From: Burhinus oedicnemus | Lineage: Eukaryota > Chordata > Aves > Charadriiformes > Burhinidae | Length of the DNA stretch: 64,000 bases | Assembly: GCA_008921705.1 (NCBI GenBank) | Contig: VFFE01007103.1 | Coordinates: 1,795,371 to 1,859,370 of the forward strand | Direction of reading: 5' to 3' | Shown here: positions 53,201-61,848 of the stretch, piece after piece | Layout of the letters: the number at the start of each line of letters is the position of its first letter | Numbering within the stretch: position 1 is the stretch's first letter | Program-made: the position numbers and the translations under genes | The notes under the pieces: model-generated | What the model was told of the DNA's origin: nothing | The model's database searches: none | What the model saw: the letters and a program-made list of their open reading frames with translations, nothing else

Positions 53201-54815
53201 TTAATGTTTGCTTCCATTCTGGTTCTTTTTTTCCTTCAAAACACCTAACCAAAAATAAAACTAATAAACAGCATTAAGCACTGCATAGAGAAGCACCCTG
53301 ACAAATGCTGGTAACTATCTTGTCAAGTTCTAGTTCCTAAAAATAGAAGACAAGTCCAGCAGGTACATTTTCTTCTCTCAGAAGAGTCTAATGTTACAAA
53401 ACTAGCCATAGGAGAATATTTATTTCATAGATAAAAATAATTTTCTGTTACCGCCTCTTTTGTATGTGTGTCTAACATTCAATTGGTTTTAAGTTTCTGG
53501 TCAAATTTCTTGAAGGTTAACATTTAGTAACTGCTACTGTGGTTATGAAGCTTACTATCAAGAAGATTACAGTATTTTATTTATTCTGTATAAGAATTTA
53601 ATGACGCTAGTAAATATTTTAATATGATACCTGTTTTTTTAAAATGAATGTAGAATTATGCCTCCTTTGAAAAGCAGTACTGCAACTTTATTTCTACCAA
53701 GGATCCCCCTACATGTGCTAAATTCTAGTGGCTCCAAATAGAAACCTATCGTAGAGCCTCCCCTCTCATCTACACATCCATGGGCAGTGCGTTCTCACCA
53801 GTCATTCATTCTCATTTTTTGGCACTTTTTACTGCATTTCCAAAAAGCTTGTGTTAAATCTCTTTATTCTAACACCTTCCATGTAGATACCTTCGGAGGA
53901 CTGCTGTCCTCACGCTAAACTGAGCAGTCAAACATGAAACAAGGAACAGTCTTTAGGAAAGAAAAAATCTTCTCCCAGCCTCATTCAGCTTGCCAGAACT
54001 ACACATCTGGACAACTTGGATTGGGCAAGGCTTTCAGGGAGCGGTTACTTGTAGGAGTTCTGCAGTCTATATATTTAACAGGACATAAAGAATGGCTTGG
54101 AAACAATGCCCAGAGCTGTAAAAAACTAAACCACGGGGTGCTGAGGAATTTAGGCCATCAACTTCAAGCCCGAGCAACCCACCATCCCAGAGCTAGGAAC
54201 TGGCGATGAGAAGGTCACAAACCGAACGCTTCTCCTAGGCCAAAGCGTGGGGCTCCTCTCCGGTGCTGGGAACAGGCACGGTCCTTCCTAACTGAGGAGG
54301 CAACCTTCAGCTTCTCACAGGGCAAATCCAGCGTGAGGGACGCAGCGAACAGCCACACTCACATTGTTCTCGACACGCGATTACTAGGCATTATCACGGC
54401 ATCGCTAGTGCCTGTTCCATGCAGCTTCCAGGCACATCCCTGCAAGATGCAGCGCCCAGATGATGGCTGCGATCCCGCCCGCAGACCAGCCGGGCAAGAT
54501 GCTGCTTCTGCACCCAAACCAAGCCCTCTCACGAACCCTCCTGACCTTCCCGCGCCTGTACGCGCTTTACTAAAGCGCCGGCAGAGACGATACGCACCGC
54601 ATCCTGAAAAATGCCCCCTCCCCCCACTTCCCCCTCCTGGCTCGGCCCCTGGCTGCCCTCCGACCGGGGCGGCACGCCGAGGAGCAGCCCCCGCCGCTCG
54701 CTCCCGGGCACGGCACGGCACGGGGGGGCCCACGTCCCCCCGCCGCCCGCCCCGCACTACTCACTGCGGCCGTCGTGCAGATCGTCCGCACCAGCCGAGG
54801 GGCTGTCCGCAGCAT
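20171..54815 (-). CDS. ALDH1L2: ALDH1L2, mitochondrial 10-formyltetrahydrofolate dehydrogenase; 23 coding exons, 922 aa
   Basis: This enzyme oxidises 10-formyl-THF with NADP+ to THF, CO2 and NADPH in the mitochondrial matrix. The 23 coding exons listed separately join in one frame to 2769 nt (922 codons plus TAA), against 923 aa for human as I recall. Order: basic targeting peptide (1-17); formyltransferase-like hydrolase domain (about 22-330) with [10 protein letters not shown] (catalytic His128) and DDGLDTG (Asp164); carrier domain with [10 protein letters not shown], where Ser375 takes the 4'-phosphopantetheine arm; aldehyde dehydrogenase domain (about 430-922) with [20 protein letters not shown] (Glu693) and GENCIAAGR (catalytic Cys727). 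It closes with TVEY. The basic N-terminus and carrier sequence favour ALDH1L2 over cytosolic ALDH1L1, as do the neighbours SLC41A2/NOPCHAP1 and WASHC4. The exon 17/18 junction is one residue shorter than in mammals (KSAATNLKK), losing a Cys found there in homologues. Confidence 0.97.
21256..21455 (-). CDS. ALDH1L2: ALDH1L2 exon 22
   Basis: Residues 838-905, [20 protein letters not shown] and [10 protein letters not shown] to [15 protein letters not shown]. Acceptor TTTCCCCCGCAG, donor GATTTAG|GTAAGT. Confidence 0.97.
22647..22752 (-). CDS. ALDH1L2: ALDH1L2 exon 21
   Basis: Residues 803-838, [20 protein letters not shown] and [15 protein letters not shown] is the ALDH signature after the cofactor site. 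Donor AATGG|GTATGT. Confidence 0.97.
24004..24169 (-). CDS. ALDH1L2: ALDH1L2 exon 20
   Basis: Residues 748-803, [20 protein letters not shown] and [20 protein letters not shown]. Highly conserved. Donor GACCAG|GTAAAA. Confidence 0.97.
24912..25010 (-). CDS. ALDH1L2: ALDH1L2 exon 19: catalytic Cys
   Basis: Residues 715-747, [20 protein letters not shown]; Cys727 is the nucleophile. Phase 0 at both ends; 33 codons. Confidence 0.97.
26520..26616 (-). CDS. ALDH1L2: ALDH1L2 exon 18: catalytic Glu
   Basis: Residues 682-714, [20 protein letters not shown]; Glu693 in LELGG is the general base. The exon's start is one codon shorter than in the homologues I remember. Confidence 0.95.
26867..26960 (-). 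CDS. ALDH1L2: ALDH1L2 exon 17
   Basis: Residues 651-682, [20 protein letters not shown] and GKQIMK; GFTGST is the conserved cofactor-binding loop. Donor AAGAG|GTACTC. Confidence 0.96.
27724..27811 (-). CDS. ALDH1L2: ALDH1L2 exon 16
   Basis: Residues 622-651, [19 protein letters not shown] and [10 protein letters not shown]. Donor GTTCAG|GTAAAA. Confidence 0.96.
28147..28252 (-). CDS. ALDH1L2: ALDH1L2 exon 15: NADP-binding segment
   Basis: Residues 586-621, [18 protein letters not shown] and [13 protein letters not shown]; the IPWNYP and KPA motifs line the cofactor site. Only 105 bp of intron separates it from exon 14. Confidence 0.96.
28358..28428 (-). CDS. ALDH1L2: ALDH1L2 exon 14
   Basis: Residues 563-586, [17 protein letters not shown] and KKEPIG. 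Acceptor TGTCTTTTAG, donor ATAGG|GTAAGT. Confidence 0.95.
29145..29295 (-). CDS. ALDH1L2: ALDH1L2 exon 13, followed by a GC donor
   Basis: Residues 512-562, [20 protein letters not shown] to [10 protein letters not shown]. The codon CAG is followed by GCAAGT, so the intron starts with GC instead of GT (29144-29143). The next exon then continues directly with GATIPINQ, as in homologues. A GT site 12 nt further on would add four residues in frame. Confidence 0.93.
29296..33158 (-). other. ALDH1L2: ALDH1L2 intron 12
   Basis: A 3.9 kb intron. It holds a MIR-like relic near 29.8-29.95 kb and, at 31.3-32.4 kb, a stretch with more balanced base composition that I cannot assign. Only short ORFs. Confidence 0.7.
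29805..29955 (+). repeat. MIR/L2-type tail relic
   Basis: TTGGGCCTCAGTTTCTCCATCTG at 29899-29921, followed by CACAGTGAGGTGT, resembles the core and tail of MIR-like amniote SINEs. Strongly diverged; orientation and ends approximate. Confidence 0.4.
33159..33286 (-). CDS. ALDH1L2: ALDH1L2 exon 12
   Basis: Residues 470-512, [20 protein letters not shown] and [12 protein letters not shown]. Acceptor CCTTTTGGACAG, donor TACAG|GTACGT. Confidence 0.96.
34449..34568 (-). CDS. ALDH1L2: ALDH1L2 exon 11: start of dehydrogenase domain
   Basis: Residues 430-469, [20 protein letters not shown] and INPADGS, the usual opening of the aldehyde dehydrogenase fold. Phase 0 at both ends. Confidence 0.96.
35312..35459 (-). 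CDS. ALDH1L2: ALDH1L2 exon 10
   Basis: Residues 380-429, [20 protein letters not shown] to EEDLVIDY; the rest of the carrier domain and the linker to the dehydrogenase. Donor GATTAT|GTAAGA. Confidence 0.95.
36332..36423 (-). CDS. ALDH1L2: ALDH1L2 exon 9: carrier domain with phosphopantetheine Ser
   Basis: Residues 350-380, [10 protein letters not shown] and [13 protein letters not shown]. Ser375 is the expected site for the 4'-phosphopantetheine arm that moves the formyl group between active sites. Acceptor ATGTATTATTAG is weak in pyrimidines but phase and homology agree. Confidence 0.95.
36550..37057 (+). mobile_element. CR1 LINE 3' end, plus orientation, well preserved
   Basis: Begins at a truncated CAGTTTTGGGCACCACAG and contains GACATTGAGGTGCTGGAGCG and AGAAGGGCAACGAAGCTGGT. 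The C-terminal reverse-transcriptase segment [20 protein letters not shown] is still open in frame. Ends with TGGATTAGATGATCTTAAAG and the ATTCTATGATTCTACGATT tail. 5'-truncated at about 0.5 kb and therefore not autonomous. It is antisense to ALDH1L2, in intron 8. Few lesions suggest a fairly recent insertion. Confidence 0.93.
38372..38497 (-). CDS. ALDH1L2: ALDH1L2 exon 8: hydrolase end and linker
   Basis: Residues 308-349, [20 protein letters not shown], then an acidic linker [14 protein letters not shown] that begins helix 1 of the carrier domain. Donor ATTAGG|GTAATT. Confidence 0.94.
38888..39022 (-). CDS. ALDH1L2: ALDH1L2 exon 7
   Basis: Residues 263-307, [10 protein letters not shown] to [18 protein letters not shown]. 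Donor AAGATG|GTAAGT; phase 0 at both ends. Confidence 0.95.
40073..40162 (-). CDS. ALDH1L2: ALDH1L2 exon 6
   Basis: Residues 233-262, [18 protein letters not shown] and [10 protein letters not shown], the C-terminal subdomain of the hydrolase. Phase 0 at both ends. Confidence 0.95.
41748..41849 (-). CDS. ALDH1L2: ALDH1L2 exon 5
   Basis: Residues 199-232, [18 protein letters not shown] to KKENAE. Both boundaries in phase 0; donor GCAGAG|GTAGTG. Confidence 0.95.
42691..42856 (-). CDS. ALDH1L2: ALDH1L2 exon 4: hydrolase catalytic Asp
   Basis: Acceptor TTTATGTCCAG, donor GCTATG|GTATGT. Residues 143-198, with [15 protein letters not shown] (Asp164) and [14 protein letters not shown]. Confidence 0.97.
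42857..46363 (-). other. ALDH1L2: ALDH1L2 intron 3
   Basis: A 3.5 kb intron. The middle third is a decayed CR1-family element. Around 43370-43460 the text CAGATTCTCAGCTGCTGTGA and CCAATTTACATCAGCTCAGG resembles another old amniote interspersed repeat. No second gene. Confidence 0.65.
44430..45700 (-). mobile_element. Ancient CR1/L3-type LINE relic, minus orientation, about 1.3 kb
   Basis: The plus strand follows the reverse complement of an old amniote CR1-like LINE. Landmarks are TTCCACAGTTTAATTACGGA near 44575, CATGTGGAAGCTGTTC near 44795, TATCTTATATTTTTTAACTT near 44988, GTGATTGGTCTACAGTTTCC near 45104 and TTTGCTGTTTTCCAGTC near 45162. It covers part of the reverse-transcriptase region in antisense, with many stops, and cannot code. 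Confidence 0.6.
46364..46598 (-). CDS. ALDH1L2: ALDH1L2 exon 3: hydrolase catalytic His
   Basis: Acceptor CCCCTCAG, donor AACTG|GTGAGT. Residues 65-143, including [12 protein letters not shown] and [13 protein letters not shown]; His128 is the catalytic histidine of the GART/FMT-type fold. Confidence 0.97.
46599..48754 (-). other. ALDH1L2: ALDH1L2 intron 2
   Basis: A 2.2 kb AT-rich intron with A-runs near 47.98 kb. No gene or clear repeat seen. Confidence 0.7.
48755..48896 (-). CDS. ALDH1L2: ALDH1L2 exon 2: start of hydrolase domain
   Basis: Acceptor TTTTCACCAG, donor TTTGG|GTAAGT. Residues 18-65, with [14 protein letters not shown], the first beta strand and folate-site start of the hydrolase fold, and [10 protein letters not shown]. 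Confidence 0.97.
48897..54764 (-). other. ALDH1L2: ALDH1L2 intron 1
   Basis: A 5.9 kb first intron. Holds an old CR1 tail at about 51.3-51.6 kb. Just upstream of exon 2 an in-frame ATG at 48923 in strong Kozak context could serve a transcript starting inside the intron. Confidence 0.75.
51280..51560 (-). mobile_element. Old CR1 LINE 3' end, minus orientation
   Basis: Starts on + with AAGAACACAAGACTGGAAGG, the reverse complement of a CR1 tail, followed by AATCTAGTCCTCTGC and a diverged region reading ATCCAACCTCCATTTTAAAG. Heavily mutated. Confidence 0.6.
54765..54815 (-). CDS. ALDH1L2: ALDH1L2 exon 1: start and mitochondrial targeting peptide
   Basis: ATG at 54815 in good context (A at -3). 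Encodes [17 protein letters not shown], with three Arg and no acidic residue, the composition of a matrix-targeting signal. Donor GCCGCA|GTGAGT at 54764-54763, phase 0, which joins exactly to exon 2. Confidence 0.9.
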
Positions 54816-54901
54816 CTTGCGGAGCGCCGCCGGGCCCCCGGTTCCCTCGGCCGCCCGGCGAAGACCGAGTGGGTACCGCGGCCGCGGCGGACCGCCTCGT
54901 C

Positions 54902-54910
54902 TGATGCAAC
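54902..54910 (+). promoter_or_regulatory. ALDH1L2: CARE (ATF4-C/EBP composite) motif upstream of ALDH1L2
   Basis: TGATGCAAC is an exact match to the C/EBP-ATF response element consensus TGATGxAAx. It lies 87 bp upstream of the ALDH1L2 ATG, in the promoter or early leader. ALDH1L2 in mammals belongs to the ATF4-driven mitochondrial folate and serine programme, so the site is a plausible stress and amino-acid control element. Binding is inferred. Confidence 0.55.
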
Positions 54911-57900
54911 CCGCGCCGATGCCGCTGGCGCTTCGCCAGCGCTTGCATCCGCGGCCGCGGCGGCGCGCCCCCGCCCGGGCCCGGGGGGACCGGCGCGGCG
55001 GGCGGAGGAGGGAAGCCCCGCACCTGCCGCTCCCGCTGCCGCCGCTCCCCCCCCGCCTCCTTGGCGGCTGCACGCCGGGACCGGCCCCGGCGCCGGGGGA
55101 ACGGCGGGGGTCGTAGGGACCGCTCAGCCCCGGGGAGGGGGCGGGGAGCCAGGCAAGCGCCTGTGCCCCCCGCTGCCCCCCGCGGGGCGCAGCCCCCGGA
55201 GGCGGGCTGTGCCCTCCCCGCTGCTGCCCACGGGCCCGGGGGCAGGGACTAGCGGGGTGGGGTGAGGGGCTCCCGGCCCACGGGGACGCGAGTCACGGCT
55301 ACCTCGGCGGCATTTTGTGGTCCGAGGCGCGTCCCCCAGCGCTCCTCCACCGCGGGGGCCGCTCCAGCCCCTGCCCATTTACAGCCCCAGAGCAGAGCAG
55401 GTATCCGCAGCTTTGTCCCCTGCACTGGAGATGTCGGCGAGACATTCATGTGAATCTGCTGTGACTGTCAAAAGACCATGTCGATTATCGATATTTAGTT
55501 TACTGCATGCCAAAATTGCCCATAATGAGGTTAAAAAACATTAATGACTTTCTGGAAATCCATTGCCAGCCAACATCGCCAGGTATTTTTAAAGCAGCTC
55601 ATTCTACATAAAAAAAAAAAACAAACTAGCATTTGAGGTCGTCTATTAATATAAATGTTTCCACTTAAATATTTTTCTAAAGTCACAACAAAATCTTCTT
55701 GTCAGAGGTATGGAGATCTTGAAAATAGAAATTCAATGTGCTAAAAAAATCAGAAGGCAAATGAAAATGACCCCAAAAGGAGTATGAATAGCAAACCCAA
55801 AAGTAGATAGCGTGGCAGTAGTATAAGCATCATCACAAACTGGGTCAGGTTTAAATCCCAGCAACACTTAATACTAAAGAACAAGGTGGGTAAAAGGCTG
55901 AAATACTCAGTTCCTGTCAATTAAACAAGGAGGGAAAAAACTGAGAAGTTGCTCATTGTATGTCCGAGTTGTGAACCACCTCAGAGAGGTCAGAAGCAAC
56001 ACTTAAGCCAAATGTGTGACCTGCAGAGATACTGCTACAGTAGAAAATACAGTAGACCAAGTCTTGCCTAGCACTTGCAAACTTCTGTGTCTCACTGACG
56101 CGATAGTAATCCCCAGGGTTTAATTCCAAGGCCCCCACCCTCTTCTTCAGGGTACTCCAAATGCTCAGCCATACCTGAAAGAAGAGCACTGCTGCAGAAC
56201 TGCTGCTCCCCTCATGTTCAGGGGACACAGGAAGGAGAAGCCAAGAGGTAAAGACGCAAGAGGTAAATTGTGCCAGTCCCAAAGTAAGTCAGGTTGGAAC
56301 AACACAATTCCCCCATGGAGTAAAGTTACACAAGGGCTTGCATTATGACTCTCATAGTATAATTCATTCCTTGATTTACTCCTGTGCAGCTAAACTATGT
56401 CCTGCCTTTTATTCAAGGCTCTTGGCCGTCCCGTAAGTGTAGGTGGCATTGAGTGGAATCAACAGAAATTATAATAAAAACTTTTTAATTAAAATAAACC
56501 ACTGGACTTTGCTTTTGCAATGGAAATTCAACCAAAGAAAATCACCAGTCAGTTCCTATAATTTCCTCTCTATGGGGTGAAAAACCTAAAGGTGTACTTG
56601 GCCTGCTTCAGTGAAGATTCTTCTCATGATGCCTTCTTCTGGAGTATGTGGTGATTAAAGAATAGTCAGCCGAGGGAATTAGTGAGTTTCTTTGCTCTGA
56701 GACATTATAAACTAAACTAGTAGAATTCATCAAAAAGTCCCATTAACAAGGGGAGACAATATGTTTATGCAAGTGGTTCCTTCTCAAGTATCTGTGGTAC
56801 TATGGGTTTAAAAAGAATGGTATACAGTAATCCCAGCTTTTCATTAAGAAAGCTAAAAGATTTTGCTTTGTGGCTTATTTTTAAAATAGTATATATTCTG
56901 TTGTTACTGGCTACTTCTATGGCTATGTGGCCTCCTATCTTCTAATTATCTCACATAAAATCTACCAAATTTCATTGTTAAAAGTTTTTCTTTAAAATAC
57001 TCCCTCTTTAAGTTGCAAAATAAAAACAGTAAAACTAATAATTTTGTTGGACTAAAATGCATCATTTAACTACTATAAGCACTGTAGATCTGAAATGCCT
57101 GTTGCTAATCTTTTTCAATTAGCAGTTTCTTTAAGAAAGATTAATAATTGCACAGTTTGATAGGTCATGTTGTAGTGATACAGTGGCTATACACATGCAC
57201 GCACAAGACAGTCACGCAACTGACAAAAACCACTGTGCTCAAATAAAAAGTATAGATATCTTGTCCTTACTAAAGGAACTATTCCACTACTTCAGACAGT
57301 AGGAGGAATCGGTGTGTGTGTAGTCTTCCCGCGACTTGATGGAAGTTGCACAAATTCCATACAACAGATTGTAATCAGCTTCTACTATGAAAGCTGGCAT
57401 CAAAACGGTCCCTATACTGCAAAGTTTGGAACTGGATTCAAGCATTGCATTCAAGTTCATGACACTCCAAATCCTGGTTCGTGATCCAAAATCCTCTCCA
57501 ACTGGAACACCACATACTTGGCATTTAACCATTGATGCACAGGCTTACGGCAAAATACCTGGTTTTCCCAAGCAATTTGTAATGACTTCTGGCTCTATTT
57601 GTTATACACACACAATGTAGACAACACAACGATGCACGTGTAAAGCATCAAGGTTTTAATTAGCTGGCATACCTGCATCTCCAAAACACAACTCCAAACC
57701 TACTGAGACAATAATATATCTCCATTTACTTCACAGACTACTAAAATGTTAGGTGACAAAAGGGAAAAATCACAAGAGCTGTCCATTGTCAGCAGAATCA
57801 CAGTATAAAGTAGAGCTGCGTAGTAAGATGTGGGCTTTACCTTACATTTCATAGTAATGAGAGGGGCAGGGAGACAAATAGGAATAAGGGTGGGCTAAAT

Positions 57901-58377
57901 CACGTGCAAGGATGGTATCTGCATACCATCAGCTTCTTCCTTATGATCAGAGTTATGAGCTCATATGCATGGGTTTTTACAATCATTTAACAAATTGGCT
58001 ATTTAGAATTTCAAGGATCAGTGCAAACATTTACAGTCAATTCAAATCATACCATCTTTGTCATCCAGAAAATTATTAGGCTGACCTGTCCATCTGAGAA
58101 TGAGCAACAGGTCTTGTGTGACATAGTAAACTCCAACATCAGTGTTAAATATTGTAACGATTACAATGCACTCCTCTGGGCTTTATGCTGTTTGGAAAAA
58201 GTGACACAAAGTATTCCCCACTGATTTCTGTATCCCAGTCAGAAAAGTACCTGGCAAATTATTGAAGTTTCTTGTTAATCTGGGGAGAAATCCTAGCTCC
58301 AGTGGTATCAGTGTAAATTTATGCAATTGTTTTGAGGCACATTTTATATAATAAGTTTTCTCTCTTGATTTTTTTCT

Positions 58378-58417
58378 TCCATCCATCCATCCATCCATCC
58401 ATCCATCCATCCATCCA
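58378..58417 (+). repeat. (TCCA)n microsatellite, about 10 units
   Basis: A nearly perfect tetranucleotide repeat of about 40 bp. It produces a WMDG-repeat reading frame on the minus strand that is not a gene. Confidence 0.97.
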
Positions 58418-60649
58418 GGACCATCATCTGGTCCTTGATTCTTAAAGCCGAAGTTTAGCTTCAAAAAATACCTGCAATTATCCATAGTAAGCTTGCCAGC
58501 ATGGGCTTCCCCCATTCTGTTCCCTAATTTTCCAGAGATGTATGTCAGCAAGTCACAAAGACAGGCAGGGGGATGTGTATACAAAAACTCTTCAGGAGCT
58601 AAACATGCTTGTTCAATAGGATGCTCACAAAGCAAAATGTGTTTGTATGTGCAGAAATGTACAGAACAAATGCAAGACCTAATCCAGCTGAACATTATAA
58701 ATCTTTGTTGATTTCTGTGAAGCAGAAGTTACTCAGTGTCTTTGAAGATATCATCAAGACTTGGCAAGATTATTAGGGAAGGCTGCGTTCCACAGGACGC
58801 CGAGTACGTGCACATTCTGAAGTACTTGGAATCTGCTTGGAATCTTCCAGGATTTGCTTTCTTTTGAAAATCACGTCCTGGGATTCAGTAATCAGCTAAA
58901 TTAGCTCTGCATAGGCTTTTTGTCATTGGAAATCAGCCTTGATGGGGCTTTTCATGATGAATAAAGATTTGGTCATAGTTCAGACTCAAATTCCTCAGGA
59001 GTACTTTAGAGTTCACCCAGTCTTAAAGACTAAGTAATTAAAAAAAAAAAAGTAAGGCTTTGTACTGGTTATTCCCTAACTATGTTAATTGCATGACAAG
59101 TTTCAACTCAAATTTTATACAACAGAAACTTTTCATGTTTTTCCACTCGCTGAAGCAAGATTTCATGGGAAAGTTATTTCTTGTTTTATCTCTGCAACAC
59201 TTATATTTAAAACTTGCTTTTCTTTTTTTTTTTTTTTTTTACTGGGTCTTAACTTCATTTGAGGCCAACTACCCACATGAGGCTTTCACAACCTACTGAT
59301 ACGGATTTTCTGCCATCTAGACAACCATTTAAAACCTTATGCTTGACATTTCATTTTTTTTCCAGAGTAACCCAAAGGAGGCATGTATTTGATGAGGAAA
59401 GGGAATTATTTTACCAATTTAACCAGTAGAAAGAATTATCATGTGCAGATGCCTTACTTACATGCATAAATGGAAGTCTCTCAAATTCCATACAATAGAA
59501 TAGAAACTACTTCTGCAAAAGTTGGCATTATCTTTGTGGAACAGAGTTGCAAAGAACAAATCTCAGATAGTAAATACTTTCTGGGAATCCTGCCACAAAA
59601 ACTTGGAGCAAGAACTTTATTTTATTTAAAATATTCAGACAGCTAAGCATTAAATTTTCCGCAGACAAGGAATGTATAGCATAGTTGGTTTCCTGCAGAT
59701 CCACCGAGCCAAATTCTTTCTCCTATAAGTAACTACAATTCTATCAATCTTGGTGAAGCTTTGTCTGTATACATGAGAAGCGCGTTTTGCGCTGGATGCT
59801 TTTCACCAGTTGGGTTTTTTTTTATAAAAATGGTTCCTGTTTAAATGCTATGTTAAAGTTTTCAATAAGCTTCCAAACATCATAAAAATACTGTTTAAAA
59901 ATACCAGGTAACTGTACTGTCCAATGTTGAATGATATTTCTGACTGGGATAATTTCAAAGGAAAAGAGATTCTTAATACATAATGGAATCAAATCCCTGT
60001 TGATTTATGAATCCATAGATACCTAGCCACTTTACTCTATAAATAAAATGGTTATAGTACCATATTAATTCTACTTTATTTTGGGCTTTATTCTGTCACC
60101 TACCCTTTCTAGTACACAAGTGTAACAAGTAATTTCAGCTGGAACATATTTATGTTTACATTTCACTCAGTTCATGTGAAAGTCCAACATGAAATTTTAC
60201 TTTCATGATCATTTTGGTCTGGTCAAAAGAAATTATTTTTTTTCTCAACTACGCCTGTGTTCAGCTTACCAAAAATCACTGTATTAAACAAAGTCTAAGG
60301 ACTTTTCTGACTACTGTATTATCTGAAGATACTAACAGATATTTGAGCAATCTTAGCAACTTCCTATAAGCCTGTACCAAATCAAAGCTTCCTGTTACAA
60401 ATGGAAGCCATGAGTGTCACCCAGCTTTCAGAAATGATGCTTATAAAATGTCAATAATTTCACATGAGCAAACAGCATAAAGCCATTCACTGATAAAACA
60501 GCACAGAAAAGTTATCAAAGCTGAGCTAGACTTGCTGTCACTAAAACAGTCAGCTTTAAGATAAATTCTAAACCAGATTTTCAGAGGAAATAGGAATTCT
60601 AGCAGCATCCAGAATTGACCTAAATAACTTCAGTGTAAGCAACAAAACA

Positions 60650-60663
60650 CTGCCACCTAGTGA
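60650..60663 (-). promoter_or_regulatory. CTCF-like motif, minus orientation
   Basis: CTGCCACCTAGTGA; its reverse complement TCACTAGGTGGCAG matches 13 of 14 positions of the CTCF core CCASYAGRKGGCRS. It sits in the spacer between ALDH1L2 and WASHC4, a natural place for an insulator. Confidence 0.5.
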
Positions 60664-61848
60664 GCCAAAGGAAAACCTAGTAATAAGTCATTTAAATTAC
60701 TGCATCATGAATGTCAGCATAAAACTTAACTGGTGTACTTACTTAAGTCTAATTGTGATTTTTTCAGTTACAGAGCCTCCTGCTCCTTTTTTAAAAATGC
60801 ACAATTTCAATGCATTTCCTTTCAAAATAATTTTCTTTTTCCATATTCAAAATAAGGGTTACATCAGTTTATGCTGTGGGAATCACAGTGCACTCTTTGG
60901 TGTGGCCGTTGTATAGACCAACCAGTTGGGTTACCCTGCATGCAGTTTTGACGATCTCACAACCTTGCAATAACCAACCCTACAGTATTTCACTCTTTAC
61001 AAATTTGATTCAGATATGGGGAAGGGAGGGCCCTACCAAGTTCTACAAGTTTCTCTCTTGTACCGTCCTGTAGAATTCAAGGACACATTTTTACGAGACA
61101 GATGACAAAAAGCCTGGTGACTGCTTTTTAAGCAGTCTGAAAGCCTCTGTTTATATGCAGTCTTCCATAATTGAAAGAAACAGTATTTGTTTCAAAGAAC
61201 GCATATATCTTTTTAGAGAAGTTTTCTATAGTTTTGTTTTGTTTTTCAAAACTGGAAGACATATCTTGGCTTTGAATAAATGTATAGCAGCTCTGCTGAG
61301 TTCAATGAAAGCTGCATCTGCATGGCTGTAGACAGAATGTAATCCTTAAAGTCTAGCATAAATTGTGCTTTCATTTTATGTGATACTTATCATCTCCTTA
61401 GACACACTTGTACATGCTGCCAGCTGTCAACATCCTGCACAATTAAACTTCTAGGGACTTAAAAACCCCAATATGAACATCTTAAGTTTGCACAGAAACT
61501 AATGAGTGGAGGAGACATATTTGCATTATGATTATTTGACAACATCTACCAAAACAAAGTTCTCCCCTTAATAAAATAAAAAAAAAAGTTATTCCAAACA
61601 TTGTTTATGTCATTTCACACAAAACTAAATTTTACCTTTTCTTTTCCAGACCCAGGTTGGTCTCTTAGAATGCACTTTAGATAGGTAAAAACTCATCAAC
61701 AATAAACTTGCCAACCAGATCTTTCTTTCCTAGAAATCAATACATTCCAAAGGATGGATTCTTTTTAATCAGAAAACAATTAGAGTAGGTGCTATTTTCA
61801 GACCTGCTGCGTTACAGACTTAGCTTTTATGGATGATTCTGCACTTAC

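Larger units (their letters stand above)
54430..55400 (-). promoter_or_regulatory. ALDH1L2: CpG-island promoter of ALDH1L2
   Basis: A CpG-dense block of about 1 kb around exon 1, with no TATA box seen. It contains the repeated 15-mer CCGCGGCCGCGGCGG-type unit at about 54886-54900 and 54949-54963, a perfect 8-bp inverted repeat CGCTGGCG/CGCCAGCG at 54923-54941, and a CARE-like site at 54902-54910. The transcription start cannot be read from the sequence. Confidence 0.8.
55401..61848. other. Intergenic region ALDH1L2-WASHC4
   Basis: About 6.4 kb, AT-rich, between divergent genes. Contains a CCAT tetranucleotide repeat (58378-58417), T-runs (59225-59240), a CTCF-like motif (60650-60663) and, at 57.29-57.62 kb, a stretch open on both strands that I cannot assign. 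An open 109-codon minus-strand frame ending at 55953 is also unassigned. No convincing gene. Confidence 0.6.

Noticed and set aside
20171..54815. Assignment of the large minus-strand gene to ALDH1L1
   Set aside because: The basic mitochondrial leader, carrier-domain sequence, 922-codon length and flanking SLC41A2/NOPCHAP1 and WASHC4 all fit ALDH1L2.
54333..55265. 310-codon plus-strand ORF over the ALDH1L2 promoter
   Set aside because: Low-complexity Pro/Ala/Arg composition in a CpG island, antisense to a well-supported exon; no domain seen.
58183..58695. 170-codon minus-strand ORF with WMDG repeats
   Set aside because: The repeats come from the TCCA microsatellite; the rest has no recognisable domain.
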